Assembly: GCA_027422505.1 (NCBI GenBank)
Contig: JAPQWV010001356.1
Location: forward strand, 29,808-93,807
DNA length: 64,000 nucleotides
DNA from: Craterostigma plantagineum
Taxonomy: Eukaryota; Streptophyta; Magnoliopsida; Lamiales; Linderniaceae
Direction of reading: 5' to 3'
In this document: one piece after another, positions 44,350 through 56,676 of the stretch
Layout: each line of letters opens with the position of its first letter
Numbering within the stretch: position 1 is the stretch's first letter
Notes under the pieces: generated by a model
What the model was told of the DNA's origin: nothing
The model's input: the letters and a program-made list of their open reading frames with translations, nothing else
Database searches by the model: none
Position numbers and translations under genes: made by a program

Positions 44350-46053
44350 GTCGACGCCGGACAATCCTCCCTCGGCGCCGGAAATTTCACTTACTGACCG
44401 CCACTTCTCACTGCGGAAGCATGGGCTGGCCGTGGAAACGAGTCTCAGCTCGATCATCACACCTCTTCATCTAGGTTCGTTATTCTCCTAATAGCTATCT
44501 GTAATTTGTGGATGTGATGGAGTGTGTTCATATTATTACTGATTTGAGATTGATTTTAGGATGAAATTCTTAAATTACTACTGAAATTAGACTATTCCGC
44601 CATGTGCTTGACAAAATGCCTCTTAAGAGCACGGATGATTTTATAAAGAACCTTGTTAAGCAATTGTGCTGAGTAATTGGGAGTATCATCAACCTTCATC
44701 GATTTGAATGTTTCAAACGCTGTCAAGTTTAAACCTTTTGTTTTTTTCATCGTGTAGATAATATATGTGGGCTCGGAGTATCCCAAAAAAATGCGAATGA
44801 GTAGCATACAAGAAAATATGTAGGTTCAGAAAGTAAATAAATGAAGTGTGTGTAAATATGTAGGCTCGTATCGTATCGAACTTCATTGAGTAATTGACAT
44901 ATGTAGGCTCGGATTGTTGGTGAACAACGACAACTGAATAACATATGTAGGTTCGGATTGGATCAAAATTCCAAACCGCTACATATGAATGAGAGACATA
45001 TGTAAGTTTGTACGTTCGGGGTGTAACCGATGTGCAAAATGTAGGTCTGTGGTGCTTTAGTATCATTTGTATTATACTTTTACATAAGTATTAATTATTC
45101 AGGTTCGATTACGATTCCCTCGGATAGGCAAGAATGACTTAAGTCATATTTATGGGGGTCGAAATGAAATTTATGATAATACAATCTTATCTCATTTGGT
45201 GCAGATAAGCTCTCCCTTTTTCTAAATCTCAACAAGAAAACCTCGGCAAGGTCTTCGCAAAGAGGGAAGTGTAAAGCAGACGCAAATCACCGAAGGACCA
45301 CCTCAAAACTCTTAATTTTTGTTGGTAAACCCTTCTTTAGATCCCCTAATTTTGTTATTTCTGCGATTCGTGAATTTTGATTGTGTCTTGCGTGTGCCGT
45401 CTTAATGTGGTTTCAGATCTGCGAAGATGTGAATGGATTATAAATTATCATATATCGCTCTGCCTTTGTGTGCAATCTTCTTGATGATTTTCGATTCACT
45501 TTCTTTTTGTACACATTAGTGGAATTTGTTGATTTACCTCCGTATCTGTGGCTCATATCGAGACCAAGTGACTTCTTCTGTATCAGCATGTTGATACATT
45601 CTATGCTTTTATGCACTTTGTGTGACTATTTGGATGATGGAGTGTCAGTGGCATCTTAAATTTGAACTATTCGTTATTGGCTGATGTTATTTGAGTTTGG
45701 CTTCTTAGATAGTTAAAGGCCCTCATTCTTTAGCCAATTGTTGAGGGTTAGAATCCCATGTTACTTGGGCAAAGAGACCCGAGGTATTGTATCTATAACA
45801 CTAGGGGTTATTTGACAGACCCAATGAGGTCTTGGCCTATATTGGTCAAGGTTGAGGCCTCAAAGGATTATGGAGGTGATGTAACATGATTGATTCTCCC
45901 TACCAACGTTTCCTTGAGTGAGGCTATCTCAGATGAACAATTTGCTTCAAATGAAAAACTTGTCAGCCATTTCTCCTTGTTCCTATAAGATTATTAGATC
46001 AGGCAATTAAAAATCTTTACCTTTCTGCTATACAACACAGCAAGTGAAAAGCT
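44350..46053 (+). other. Leader exons and introns of copy E
   Basis: A likely first exon (about 44350-44474, ending CTTCATCTAG before a GT donor) and a second conserved exon at about 45204-45330. The latter retains a basic open frame (NLNKKTSARSSQRGKCKADA) in the same phase as other copies, ending at GTTG before GTAAAC. An acceptor AACACAG precedes the CW exon at about 46040. The intron between has the TAGGCTCGGA-type motifs. Whether the basic exon is translated is unresolved. Confidence 0.5.
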
Positions 46054-46824
46054 ATGGAGTTGGTCGTTCAGTGCCGTAGATGCTCAAAGTGGAGAATCAT
46101 ACCCACGAAGGAGAAGTACGAAGAAATACGGGAGCGTATTAGGGAAGTGCCTTTCTTTTGCGAACATGGAAGGGAGTGGAAGCCCGAACTGTCCTGTGAA
46201 GTCGTGACTGATATCGAACACGATGAGACTAATCTTTGGATCGTCGACACGCCCAACGTTCCTATGACTCCTCCTGGCTGGGAACGGCGTCTGACATTCA
46301 GAGAAATAACAAGCCCAAAATTAGCAGATGTGTGAGTATCAATCGAACCTTCTTTCTGTATTTTTTTTCCTCCAACTGTAGTTTTTTAAAGCTATTGATT
46401 AACAGTGTAACCTCGGTAGTTTCATATACTAATGGGGATGTTATTTTTGACACTCCACAGATACTATTACCACCTGGTGGACGAGAGAGGTTAAGGTCGA
46501 AGGCAGATATCCGCAGGTATAATATAATATAATATAATTAATCTCTTACGACTTTCGATCATTATCAGCGTCGAAGTTATTAGTAAGTTACATTATATGG
46601 TGCTTTGTAATTCCAAGGTACCTTGATGAAAATCCCGAGTACAGAGATAGCATCAGCATAGAGATGTTCTGCTTCAAATCGCCAAAGGTTTTTGAAAATT
46701 CTACGCCTCCCAGCAATCAATCAGCAGAAGTTACAGAAGGTGACTTGAAAAAACATATGTTTTATTGCATCATATCGAACATAATCTTGGAAAAGACAGA
46801 ATTGTACATTTGTCTGTTTGATCT

Positions 46825-46881
<57 letters not shown>

Positions 46882-47003
46882 ATCCATTGCTTGTTTTTTG
46901 TCAAGGTGGAGATATAGAAGATGAGCCTAATGAGTCGAGTGGATCGTCAAGTGATGAAGGCGATCCACAGTGGCGTGGAGAAGAAGATGATGATGAAGTT
47001 TGA
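46054..47003 (+). CDS. CW zinc finger / methyl-CpG-binding-domain protein (copy E, readable)
   Basis: Exons 46054-46329, 46461-46516, 46618-46739 and 46906-47003 join without a stop to 183 residues. The CW finger has C7, C10, C36 and C48 with W13 of KWR. The MBD begins near residue 72 (PPGWERRL), continues across exon 2 (PGGRERLRSKADIR) and exon 3 (YLDENPEYR), and the tail is Ser/Asp/Glu-rich, ending DDDEV. Relative to other type I copies exon 2 lacks one C after TACTATTAC; using the donor GAT|GTGTGA instead of GATGT|GTGAGT restores the frame, changing YYY to ILL. Either this is an altered but usable gene or a pseudogene with an accidental rescue. The plant MBD1/2/4/12 group has this CW-MBD order; those proteins act in chromatin. 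The start ATG is the first after the acceptor; an upstream coding exon remains possible. Confidence 0.65.
46829..46877 (+). repeat. (TC)n microsatellite
   Basis: About 24 TC units in the last intron of copy E; shorter TC or GA runs occupy the same intron in copies A and D. Confidence 0.95.
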
Positions 47004-48069
47004 TTGAGATTCACTGGCTTTTGGCTAACCATTGAAGTGAGTGGGAAATTTGAAATTTTTTTTATGGGTGTGAAAAAACTTATGATGCTATAGATTGACA
47101 AATTTGAATGAACAGCCTTTTTTTTCTGTTAACTTGCTTGACTTGAGCATTTAAAGTCTTTGATGTCTAAGATTGTATATTTTGGGTGAGGCTCTTGATG
47201 CACTCCAGGGTCAGAATCAGATATAAGTAGTGTTATTTTAAAATCTCATTATCAATCTTTCTATCACCATTAGGTAAAATTATCTAAACTTGGATTTTTA
47301 CTGTCATATTATATTTTCCGCACGTTTAATAAACGGGTTGAAAACTTCAACCCTGACTTGACCTGTTTACTTAAACAGGTTGAAATATGGAATCCTAACT
47401 CGACCTGATTTAACCCAAATATAACTCATTAACCCGTCAACCCGTTTAAAATTAAAAAAAAAAACTATAATAATTAAATAATCAGAATTATAAACCCAAA
47501 TTAAATAAAACAATATAGAAACAAAGTGGATTTTTTTTCTAAAAAACAACATTAAAATTCCAAATAATACAAGTCATATAATTAAATAAAAGCATTTTAT
47601 TTTATTTATTTTAAGGATATCTTTAATAATTTATATTATCGAGTTAAATGGGTTGATAAACGGGTTGAGTTCGTGTTGAAAACTCGAACCCTAACCTGAC
47701 ACACTTAATATTCGCGTTGGGTTCGGTTTACCTGTTTACTTAAACATGTCGAAAATGCTAACTCAAACCTGCTATTTTCAGGTTCGGTTCGTGCCGGTCG
47801 GCGGCGGGTCCGCCCCTAGTTTTTATAGATGATATACAAAAAAATAGAATAAGGCAATTATTATGAGGTTTAAGGCTACGACTACGTGGTTTAATAAGTT
47901 TCTTTAAATTTTTAAATAAAAAATATGATTGGCTAATTTATAGACCAATTTACAGTTTTATCCACCTTACAACCTTGTAACAGTATAGATTTTCATTTTT
48001 CGCTCCAAGGCTCTTTCAAGTCGCAATTAAACTTTCTTAGTCATTATTTATAATTAACAAGATAATATT
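47004..48069. other. 3' flank and AACGGGTTGA-type repeat
   Basis: No gene. 47320-47820 carries repeated AACGGGTTGA / TCAACCC and CCTGTTTACTTAAAC(A/G) phrases in both orientations and ends GGCGGGTCCGCCCCTAG, as in common plant non-coding repeats. The rest is AT-rich. Confidence 0.45.
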
Positions 48070-48779
48070 TGAGAATTCGGCGCTATTAGATTCATGACTC
48101 GAAGATCTTTCGTGGGTGTGTGGAGATTTGATCGAAAGATTGGATCTTGATTGGTAATTTCGCTCAAGAACAGAGAGAGAAAACTGGTAAAAACAGAGGG
48201 TTTAACGTGGTTCGACCCAAGAATGGTCTACGTCCACGGATCAACGATATCGCTTTTATTCCGAACGATTTACAAAGATTACAAGTATATGACTTTCTCT
48301 CTCAACTCACAGTACAAAATTCAAGCCAATTCCTCCTATTATAGATGAGAAATGACCTAGAAGGTTCCTACTTAGTCATCAAATTCGGTCATAGCAGTTA
48401 TCAAGAAACTGCTACGCGTCACGGCCTCGTACGTGCTCCGTCACGGCCGTGACGCCATCGGGGTGCCCAAAATCTTCGGTTCTGCCTTCTGTCACGGCCA
48501 AGTGCTCCAACAGTCACGGCAGTGACAAATTCGAACGGATTTCCCGCGCCTTTAGCTGCTACCAGGAAATGGTCACGGCTAGGTAAATCTCATGTCACGG
48601 CCGTGACCTATGGCAGTGAAGATCATCAGTTCAGCTCCCGTCCTGATCACGGCCGTGAGCTCCAAAGCTTGCGGCCGTGACGCGCAGCTGCGACCTCGTT
48701 TCGACGCGCTTTTCGCTCGAACTCGTCCCCGATCGATCTACGATGACTTCCCATGGAGTTTTGGGTCATCTTTCCCAAC
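48070..48779 (-). mobile_element. Solo LTR, probably copia, with palindrome array
   Basis: On the minus strand it begins TGTTGGGAAAGATGACCC and contains the ACGTTAAACC phrase typical of plant copia LTR ends. It finishes near TCTCAAATATT, where the exact end and target duplication are not clear. No internal domain is attached. It carries GTCACGGCCGTGAC at 48440-48453 and 48594-48607 plus variants near 48640 and 48670. Confidence 0.6.
48424..48690. repeat. GTCACGGCCGTGAC palindrome array (solo LTR)
   Basis: Two perfect 14-bp palindromes and several diverged ones or half-sites (GTCACGGCAGTGAC, ATCACGGCCGTGAG, GTCACGGCTAGG) at roughly 50-80 bp spacing, followed by GGCAGTGA as in the Athila array. 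Confidence 0.8.
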
Positions 48780-49125
48780 AATAATTATTAATAATATTAT
48801 CAACCACACCTTATTCTTAACAGTTTAGACGGAAATGTGCACGTAAATAAATTTCTTGGGGTCCATAATGGTGGATTCTCTATAAAGCATGTGTAGGTGT
48901 TTAACTTGTGGCTCACTGTCAACTGGTTAATTGTGTACCAAATTAATTTTTAAGGAAGGTAGAAAAATAAAATAAAACCGCAATAGAAAAATACATCTTG
49001 AATTTCTGCCAAATAACCTCTTCAACATACATGTTTATTCCACCTGAGTGTTTTGCTTATCAAATACGTCAGTATGTCATCGCTATCTACATGAAAAGGA
49101 AAAAGATGCCACACGATTTGTATTA

Positions 49126-50271
49126 GAGCATCTCCAATTGAGCTACAAAACCCAAAAAATGGAGTAAAAGTACTCCAACCGAATCTAAAAAATGAAACTC
49201 AAAATGTGATTACTACCTTCTCTCTCCTAATTAAAACGCAAAGATGCGTCTGTACTGAGAAGATGCATATGAAGTTTTAGATTAGCATAAAAGCCCTTGT
49301 TTGTTTTCTGTGTTGAATCTTTTGAGAAGCTGAGGAAGAAGACGATGTACGGCATGAGAGAGAAAACTAATATTCTTACTTTCTTATTATTTTCATTTCT
49401 CTGTTTTCTTTCTTATTTATTTTCCTAATTTCAAGCTGTTTTTTTATTTCTTTTTAACTATTATTTTTCTGTTTTCTTTTATATTTTTTTTGAATTGTTT
49501 TATTTTGGTTTAACAGTAGATAGTTATTATTATTATATTTCAATAAAATATATTAACATCTAAAATGGAAATTTATAATAATATAAATGAAATATATTGA
49601 TGTATATTTTGCTCATGTAGTTTAAATTTCGAGATCTAAACCCAAGGAGCACGCAATATTAAAAGTGAAAACATAAATAATGAAAATAAAATCACCATAA
49701 ACTTTAAAAAGAAGTACGAAATATTGACCACGAAACTAACAACATATATTTCAAGAATTCATATCCCGGTACCAAAAACTTAGAAATAAAGATGATCACA
49801 TTGCACTTCGTAATGTGTTAATTGATCATTTGTGGGAGGAATATACAAATAATGAGGCATGAACAATTATCTAGCTTTTTAATTGTACAAATATTTTTTA
49901 TATGCATCTCGATGTTTTTGTTTCCCGTGTTATGTAGTTGTGGTGTTTATAATAAATATTTTCGATGCTTTTTGTATGTATAAATATATTGTAGTTGTCG
50001 TGTTTTTAATAAACATTATCAATGCTTTTTATATGTATAAATCTATTTTTATTATTAACCTTATTAATTTTTTTGTGATTAAATCTACAATAATTTATAT
50101 GTAGTCTAATTTGTAAAGTTGTAAAATATGTGGGTAATATTGAATTTTACAAAAATTGGTGAGGAAGTGAATATTACAAAATAGTCTATTGAGTTTCAGA
50201 ATGAGTTGATCGATTGGAGAAGAATTACTGCATTTTGAGTTTGAGAATGCGTTTCTCAGTCGGAGATGGTC
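49126..50271. mobile_element. Longer MITE-like element with CATCTCC ends
   Basis: GAGCATCTCCAATTGAG at the left and CAGTCGGAGATGGTC at the right are inverted copies of the CATCTCC terminus. The right half is the reverse complement of the 5.0 kb element. The AT-rich interior includes two near copies (about 49.90-49.97 and 49.98-50.05) of a GTTTTTAATAAA-containing stretch. No coding sequence. Confidence 0.5.
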
Positions 50272-51160
50272 TTATCTATGCCATAAATTATAACGAACTC
50301 CGCCAATTCAAATGAATCAATATAGTATCCAATGAAATTGGCATACGAAAATTATGTACTATCTACATTTCGGACGTTGATCATAAACTGCGTAACTACA
50401 ACTTATGATTAAAATGTCAGACTAAGAATACCAGACACAATGACTGAACTCGACATATATTGATGCAAATTGAAAATTAAACTTTCAAGAACAACAAAAA
50501 TTGAAATTTTCAATTAAATTAGACTATAGAAATAAAGTAACTCTTGAAATTAGAAATATACTGTAAATAAATTACCACATGAAACAAAAAATAGAAGAAA
50601 TACTCTTTTATAAAGAGAATAGGGGAATAAAAACTCTATATTGATCTGTTAATAAACCAATTGTTTTTTCTACATTAATTACTATTATAAAAATAAAAAA
50701 AAACTAATTTATATCCTCATAATAACCTCATAAAATCATAGGTTCTACCAATTATGTCCCCCTCTATGTCCCAACCAATCAGAGCTGTTAAATCATGTGG
50801 TTCACAAATTTTCTTTTTTATTTTTGTAATTCTTTATTCTACCAAATCATAAAATCATCGTTATTTAATGTGATTTATATGATAAAAATAAAATAAACAC
50901 ATCCAATTTATTCCTTGTTTTACGATGATCAAATTGATATCAATATCTTATTTTTTATAATAATAATAATCATTTTTTAGTTTAATTCTACAAACACAGG
51001 AAATGAGACATGAATTGTGGGATGGATGATTTCTACGAGATAACTACATATTTCTGTTTTTAGTATATAACATGTTAAAACTAAAAGTAAATCAATCATT
51101 ATCAATTAATTTTATTTTATAAAATAACTCAATAAGCACGTGATAAAAATGAATGGCGGA
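50272..51160. other. AT-rich gene-less region
   Basis: Nothing recognised; very AT-rich. Confidence 0.5.
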
Positions 51161-51174
51161 AGTAAAGGGAAAAG

Positions 51175-51500
51175 GGTTAATTTTCGTTTCAGGCCCTTTA
51201 AAGTTTTTTTAAATAGATTTCGGAGCCCTGTCAGAAAAAACTATTGTTTAAAGGACCCAATTTTTATAAAATTTAGAGTAAGGGACCTAGACTACACAAG
51301 TGTTATAAAGTGTATATGAACTGGTATCGGATGATCGATTTGTGTTATTGCATAACAATGAAGTGGTACTGCAGAACAATGAAGTGGTACTTCAGCACAG
51401 AACAATGAAGTGGTACTGCAGAAACTGAGTCCTTAAAAATTAAATTTTTTCCAAATAGAGCTGAAAACTGAAATAAAATACTAATAAAGGCTGAAACGCA
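51175..51500. repeat. GAAGTGGTACTGCAG repeat element
   Basis: Three copies of AATGAAGTGGTACT(G/T)CAG (51358-51425) within a block bounded by TTTAAAGGACCC-like and AAACTGAG-like sequence. The GAAGTGGTAC core is the unit of the fold-back at 61.56-62.10 kb, so this is probably a small member of the same element type. Confidence 0.5.
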
Positions 51501-51639
51501 ATTTGCCCAAGAGAAAAACAAGGCTAGCGTAAAGGGTTTCCCTACCTTCCCTAGAAAAGTGATGCAAGAAAATAACAGGATAGATTAGAAGTCAAGTTCG
51601 ATGTTTTTCTCTGTGCTCAAAGTTCCTTCTTCCCTTCCC

Positions 51640-51945
51640 TATATTGGGAATGGGAACCACATCTCAGTGAAAACTCATAAACCTCAGATATCGAAAACTA
51701 AGCAGCATAGTCGGCCAAGTTATTCATCGATTGACATTTTGTAGTACCATAAAAGTTCCTCGAACCCAATAATATCAATCTAAGTTCATCGTACTCAGTT
51801 TGGAATTTATTTTTTGGTGCCACGTTTCTCTCCTTTTGGCGGTGGATCATCGTCTTCTTCACGCCACAGTAGATCTCGTCTTCATCGCTTGAAGATCCAC
51901 TCAATTCATTAGGCTCAGCTTCTATATCTTCATTTTCTGATTTTG
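51640..51945 (-). pseudogene. CW-MBD type I last-exon fragment
   Basis: Minus-strand acidic tail exon (GAAGATATAGAAGCTGAGCC ... SGSSSDEDEI) and its 3' flank (TAGTACCATAAAAGTTCCTC as at 7.16 kb). It is immediately followed, in the opposite sense, by the leader of copy D; the junction is the mirror of those at 2.83 and 16.43 kb. Confidence 0.65.
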
Positions 51946-53765
51946 TGGTTTTGGACGTCTGCCGTGGAGATTAAACCGAAATCAATTTGTCGTTTTCGAG
52001 AGTATCGTGATTCGAAATTTCACCACCCAGATTTGTCGATGGATGAGTTCGACGGCGAGGGTTATGAGCTTCGCAGACGCCTACGATCCGACCCACGTCG
52101 CCGGAGCTCCACCGGACAAAATCGCTCGCTAATTCTTACGGTGAAGTATGGGCTTTGGGCTGAAACAACGTAGGTCAACCAGTTTTCATCTAGGTAATCC
52201 TTATCTTTTTCTGTGGTTTTCAGATTACTTTAGTGAGTTGGATTAATTTTAGGGATGAATTTCTTCAAATCGGACTGATCTATGACGTTCTTCACAAGAT
52301 GGTCATATAAGTAACACATATCATTCTGAGAAATTGGGAGCTTCAGCACTTAACCTAACATGCATTAATTCAAATGTTTCAAACACTGTCAAGCTCAAAC
52401 CTTTAGTTTTACTTTCGTAGTGAAGATAGATAACATATGAGTAAAGATGTTTGGGATGCACACAAACTATCACATATACGGTAGGTTCGGGATATATCCG
52501 AGCAACAGCAAATACATGACATGTGTGAATATTTAGACTTGGAGGATCGTAGGTTCATGATGTATCTGAACAACAGCAAATGTGTGACATTCGTGTGAAT
52601 ATTAGGCTCGGATTGTAGGCGAGCATCTCAAATTGAATAATGTATGTAGATTCGGATTGTATCCGAATCCCGAACAGCTCAATATGAATGAGATATACGT
52701 AAATTTATTTGCATATATTTAAGCCCACGGTGACTTGATGGCATTTGCATTATACTTTGACATAATTATTAATTATTCGATTACGATTCCTTGACGGGCA
52801 AGAATGACTTAATTTGTATTTATGGGGGGTCGAAATGAAATTTATGCTATTACAGTCTTATCTCATTTCTACAGATAAGCTCTCCCTTTTTCTCAATCTC
52901 AACAAGAAAAACATAGGCAACGTTGTCGCAAAGAGGGAAGTTTAAAAGCAGACGCAAATCACTGAAGGATCACATCAAAACTCGCAATTTTTTATTGGTA
53001 AACCCTCTCGGATCCCCTAACTTTGTTAATTTTTCTGCGATTCGTGAGTTTTGCTTGTGTCTTGCCTGTGCTGTCTTTAATGTGGTTTCAGATCTGCGAT
53101 GATGTAAATGGAATACATGATCCTATATCCCTCTGCCTTTGTGTGCAATCTTGGTGATGATTTTCGATTTTTACGATTAATCACATCCCTTTTTTATACA
53201 TTAGTGGAATTGTTGATGTTTTTTTCGGGATAGTTTGGAACAATGTAGGTTTTCTCAGGCAAATCATCCAGCCTATCTCGAACAATATTCATTTTTTATT
53301 ATATTTATTTTTTTCGAAAAAAGGGCATTAGAATTTTTTTTGGGGGGTGGGAAGAAGGGTTTGTTTACCTCTGTATCTCTGGCTCATAATCAGGACCAAG
53401 TGAATTATTTTTGCTATGCTTTTATGCACTGTGTATGACTATTTGGATGATGGTGAGTTAGTTTAAGTTTGGCATCTTAGGTTAGAACCTTTCGTTCTTG
53501 GCTAAGTGCGTAGAGTTATGTGAGTTTTGGCATCTTAGATTATAAGAACCTCTCGTTCTTGGCTAAGTGTTGAGAGTTAGAATCCCGTGTTACTTAGGCA
53601 AAGAGACCTTAAGTCCCTGTTATCTATCTATAACACAATGTTAGTTGTAGAGCCAATGAGATCTTGGCCTAGTGTCCTAGATTACTTGTAATGTCTGTTT
53701 CTCCTTGTTCCTTTAAGATTATCAGATTAGCCATTGAAAAAACTTTACCTTTCTTGTTTACAGCC
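51946..53765 (+). other. Leader region of copy D
   Basis: First exon ending TTTTCATCTAG before GTAATCC (52190s), second leader segment, TAGGTTCGGA-type intron (52.44-52.72 kb), conserved basic exon (52.87-52.99 kb, frame broken here), and the intron up to TTGTTTACAG. The repeated GAACCTTTCGTTCTTGGCTAAGTG phrase occurs twice near 53.48 and 53.55 kb. No other gene. Confidence 0.55.
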
Positions 53766-54705
53766 AGTGAAAAGCTGAGCCCGAGAAACCTTTGGTCCAA
53801 CAAAAAAACATTCCAAACACCTGCTATGGATTTTCTTGTCGCCGTTCAATGCCACAGGTGCTTCAAGTGGAGGATCGTTCCCAGCAAGGAGAGGTACGCA
53901 GAGATACGAGAGAATATTTTGGAGGTGCCTTTCTTTTGCGAACATGGAAGGGAATGGAAGCCCGAACTTTCCTGTGAAGTCGTAGCTGATGTCGAATACG
54001 ATGGGAGAAGGCCTTGGGGCGTCGATGCACCCAACGTTCCTCTTCCTCCTCCTGGCTGGAACGTCGTCTGATACTCAGAGGCATAACGACCACAAGATTG
54101 GCAGATGTTGAGTATCAAATCAAACCCCATTTCTTTTTAATGTTTTCTTCTTTTTTCCCAAGCTGTAGTTTATAAATGCTAGTGATAAGTCGATGGCAGA
54201 AAGTTGAAGAAGAAAAATGCATTTTCGACTCTCCACAGGTACTATTACCCACCTAGTGGACGACAGAGGTTGAGATCGAAGGGGGACACGAAGGTATAGT
54301 ATAATATAATTAATCTCTCGACGACTTTCTATCATATCTGCCTTTTCTGCAAGTTATTAACTTACACAATATGGTGCTTTGCAATTTCAAGGTACCTCGA
54401 CCAAAATCCCGAGCACAGAGAAGGATTAGCTTGGAGATGTTCTGCTTCAAGATCCCAAAGCTATGTGAGTGGCCTGCAATTGATGAATCAGCAGAAGAAG
54501 CTCCAGAAGGTGATTGAAAAACATATATTCATCGCATTATATCCAAATTTTTTCATTTCTCTGTTGGATATGCAAATCTCTCTCCCTTTCTCTCTCTCTC
54601 ACGCACACATCTTCTGATAATCCATCACTTGTTTTATGTCAAGATGGAGATATAGAAGCGGGGGATAATGAGTTGGGTGGATCTTCGAGCGGTGAAGAAA
54701 TCTGA
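53766..54705 (+). pseudogene. CW-MBD type I pseudogene (copy D)
   Basis: Four exons are recognisable: about 53766-54104, 54239-54293, 54392-54509 and 54644-54705. The N-terminal lead (EKLSPRNLWSNKKTFQTPAM) is followed by a full CW finger (CHRC, KWRIVP, PFFCEHGREWKP, LSC) and DAPNVPLPPPGW. There a G is lost and the MBD goes out of frame. The donor after GCAGAT is GTTGAG, exon 2 is two bases short, and exon 3 has another one-base loss after EHREG. Four independent lesions make function unlikely. It shows the N-terminal lead that copy E lacks. Confidence 0.8.
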
Positions 54706-55308
54706 CACCAGAAAACAAGTCCAAACGAGCCCGATGAAGTTAGATGGGTATTGTTGGATTTGATGAACATTATGGTACTAAAAGATGGCAACAAACTATA
54801 AATGAATTACTTAGCCGACTATTCTGCTTAGTATTCGACATCTGAGGTTTTAAGTTTTCCTTGAATGTGAGCTGTGCTGAGGCTCATGAACTACATTGTT
54901 TCTTATCTTTTTTGGATTTGGTGTTTGTACAAGGTTCTTGGTTATAGGAGTGATTAAGAGTAATACATGATGAACCTTTTTACTATTTATCGATGATACA
55001 CTGTTTGGTTATTATGTGACCTTTGCCTCATTTTTGTTAGTTTTGTGTGAAAACGACTGATGATTCTTATTATGATGTCTTAATCATCTTCAAAAAAATG
55101 GCATATTTAGATCGATAATACACATTATTTCTCCTCGAAATTGTTCCAAATAATCGTACAAGAACGTTATTACAAAGACAAGAGACTGTATTGTGCTGCA
55201 TTGCCCAGGGCCCAATTTAAACAACACTAATATACTAACGAAAAAAAGAAGGAAATAAAAAACCATGTTGAAAACCTTCGACATTGGAGAAGCACAACAT
55301 TCTTCAAG
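54706..55308. other. Intergenic region between copy D and the Asterix gene
   Basis: No gene seen. It is the meeting point of the 3' ends of two convergent genes; the 3' untranslated part of the Asterix gene is expected here. Confidence 0.45.
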
Positions 55309-56080
55309 TTAAGAACTTGATCGAGTCCCCAATCCCATGTAATTTGTCATTAGCCCCATGATACCCAACCTAGTGGAAGATAATGGGCCACAAATAATCA
55401 GTTCAAATGGCATTAGATGATAGAATGATCTTCATATAGAAAAATAGCTTCAACGCTTTCCAGGAAAAGCCACGAAAACAGAAGTAGATCGAAACACATG
55501 TTTTTAGGGAGGTGCATGGAAGCATAGGTTAGACAGACAATTAGCTAGCTTTCCCCCAATTTTCACTTTGTAAGAAGCAAAATCATGGAATGAGCACAAC
55601 TCTCACTATATTGTAAGAAAATTGGATCGACAACTTTAGAAACACGATAGAGCTACACCGAATCATTCTCAAAGTTCATCAGAAAAACATTCAACTGATA
55701 AAGAAAGCACATCAAATGCTGATGAGAGCCAAAGGAAGAACATATGAGTTCAGAGACTTGAATTAACATCTGCTACAGAAAACACTCCTCAAGCTAGCTA
55801 TCCATGTAAAGCAAGGCTAAGGTATGCATAAGTGGACAAAAAGATAGAGCCATCATGGCCATGGAGATCTGCTTGAAATCGTTCTCCAAATTCCTCATAT
55901 TAGCCATCGATTGGGCGGAGAATATAATCGCCAGCCACGAGCAGAACTTGTACTGAAGAAAAGAGCAAAAGTTTCATCACCCAATCAGCTCGAAATCAGA
56001 ATCACAAAAAAGAAAAAATAGCAAAAACACGAAAACCATAAAATTGTGACAGGTCTCAATACTCTAATCTAACACAATTA

Positions 56081-56549
56081 TGTTGGCGTGGTAGCGGACC
56101 CGGTCGAATAATATTGCGGCTAGTATTTGAGCAATTAAAGATAAAAGTGGACACCGATATTTAACGTGGAAAACCCCAAACAAATCGGGGTAAAAACCAC
56201 GGGAAAGGAAGGAGAATTCACTATAGGAGAAATATAGGAGTTACAACCTCTCGTACTACAAAGGAGAAAACCCTCAATATCTCTCTTTATAGTCGGAGAA
56301 AATATCCGACAAACTCTCTATTATTTTTTCTCTATTTATTCTCTCTTCACTGATCCCTTTGGATTTCTTCTGTGGGATGCTATCCTTCTGATCCTTCGTA
56401 CGCCTTTTATAGTCAAACAGATGGCATGTGAATGAATAGAAAATGTTCAACACACCAACAAAGAATGCTGCGGCCGAAAGTTTCTTTTTCTTCACATTAC
56501 CTTCTTTGTTTGACCATTCAAATGGCCATGTGGCCTTTTTATGTCGACA
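56081..56549 (-). repeat. copia-3 3' LTR
   Basis: 469 bp, minus strand TGTCGACATAAAAAGG ... CGCCAACA; preceded by the purine tract CAAGTGGGAGAT. Confidence 0.9.
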
Positions 56550-56676
56550 ATCTCCCACTTGAAGATTTGATTGAGGATCAATCGGATCTTCACACCATTT
56601 TTTCTTCCTCACCATTCATGTTGCTTACGTCTCCGCTAGGCCACTTGAGGAACGACACCAAACGAACTTAACAGAG

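Noticed and set aside
46664..46879. Separate small protein ending in a Leu-Ser repeat
   Set aside because: It is exon 3 of the CW-MBD gene reading into the intronic TC microsatellite.
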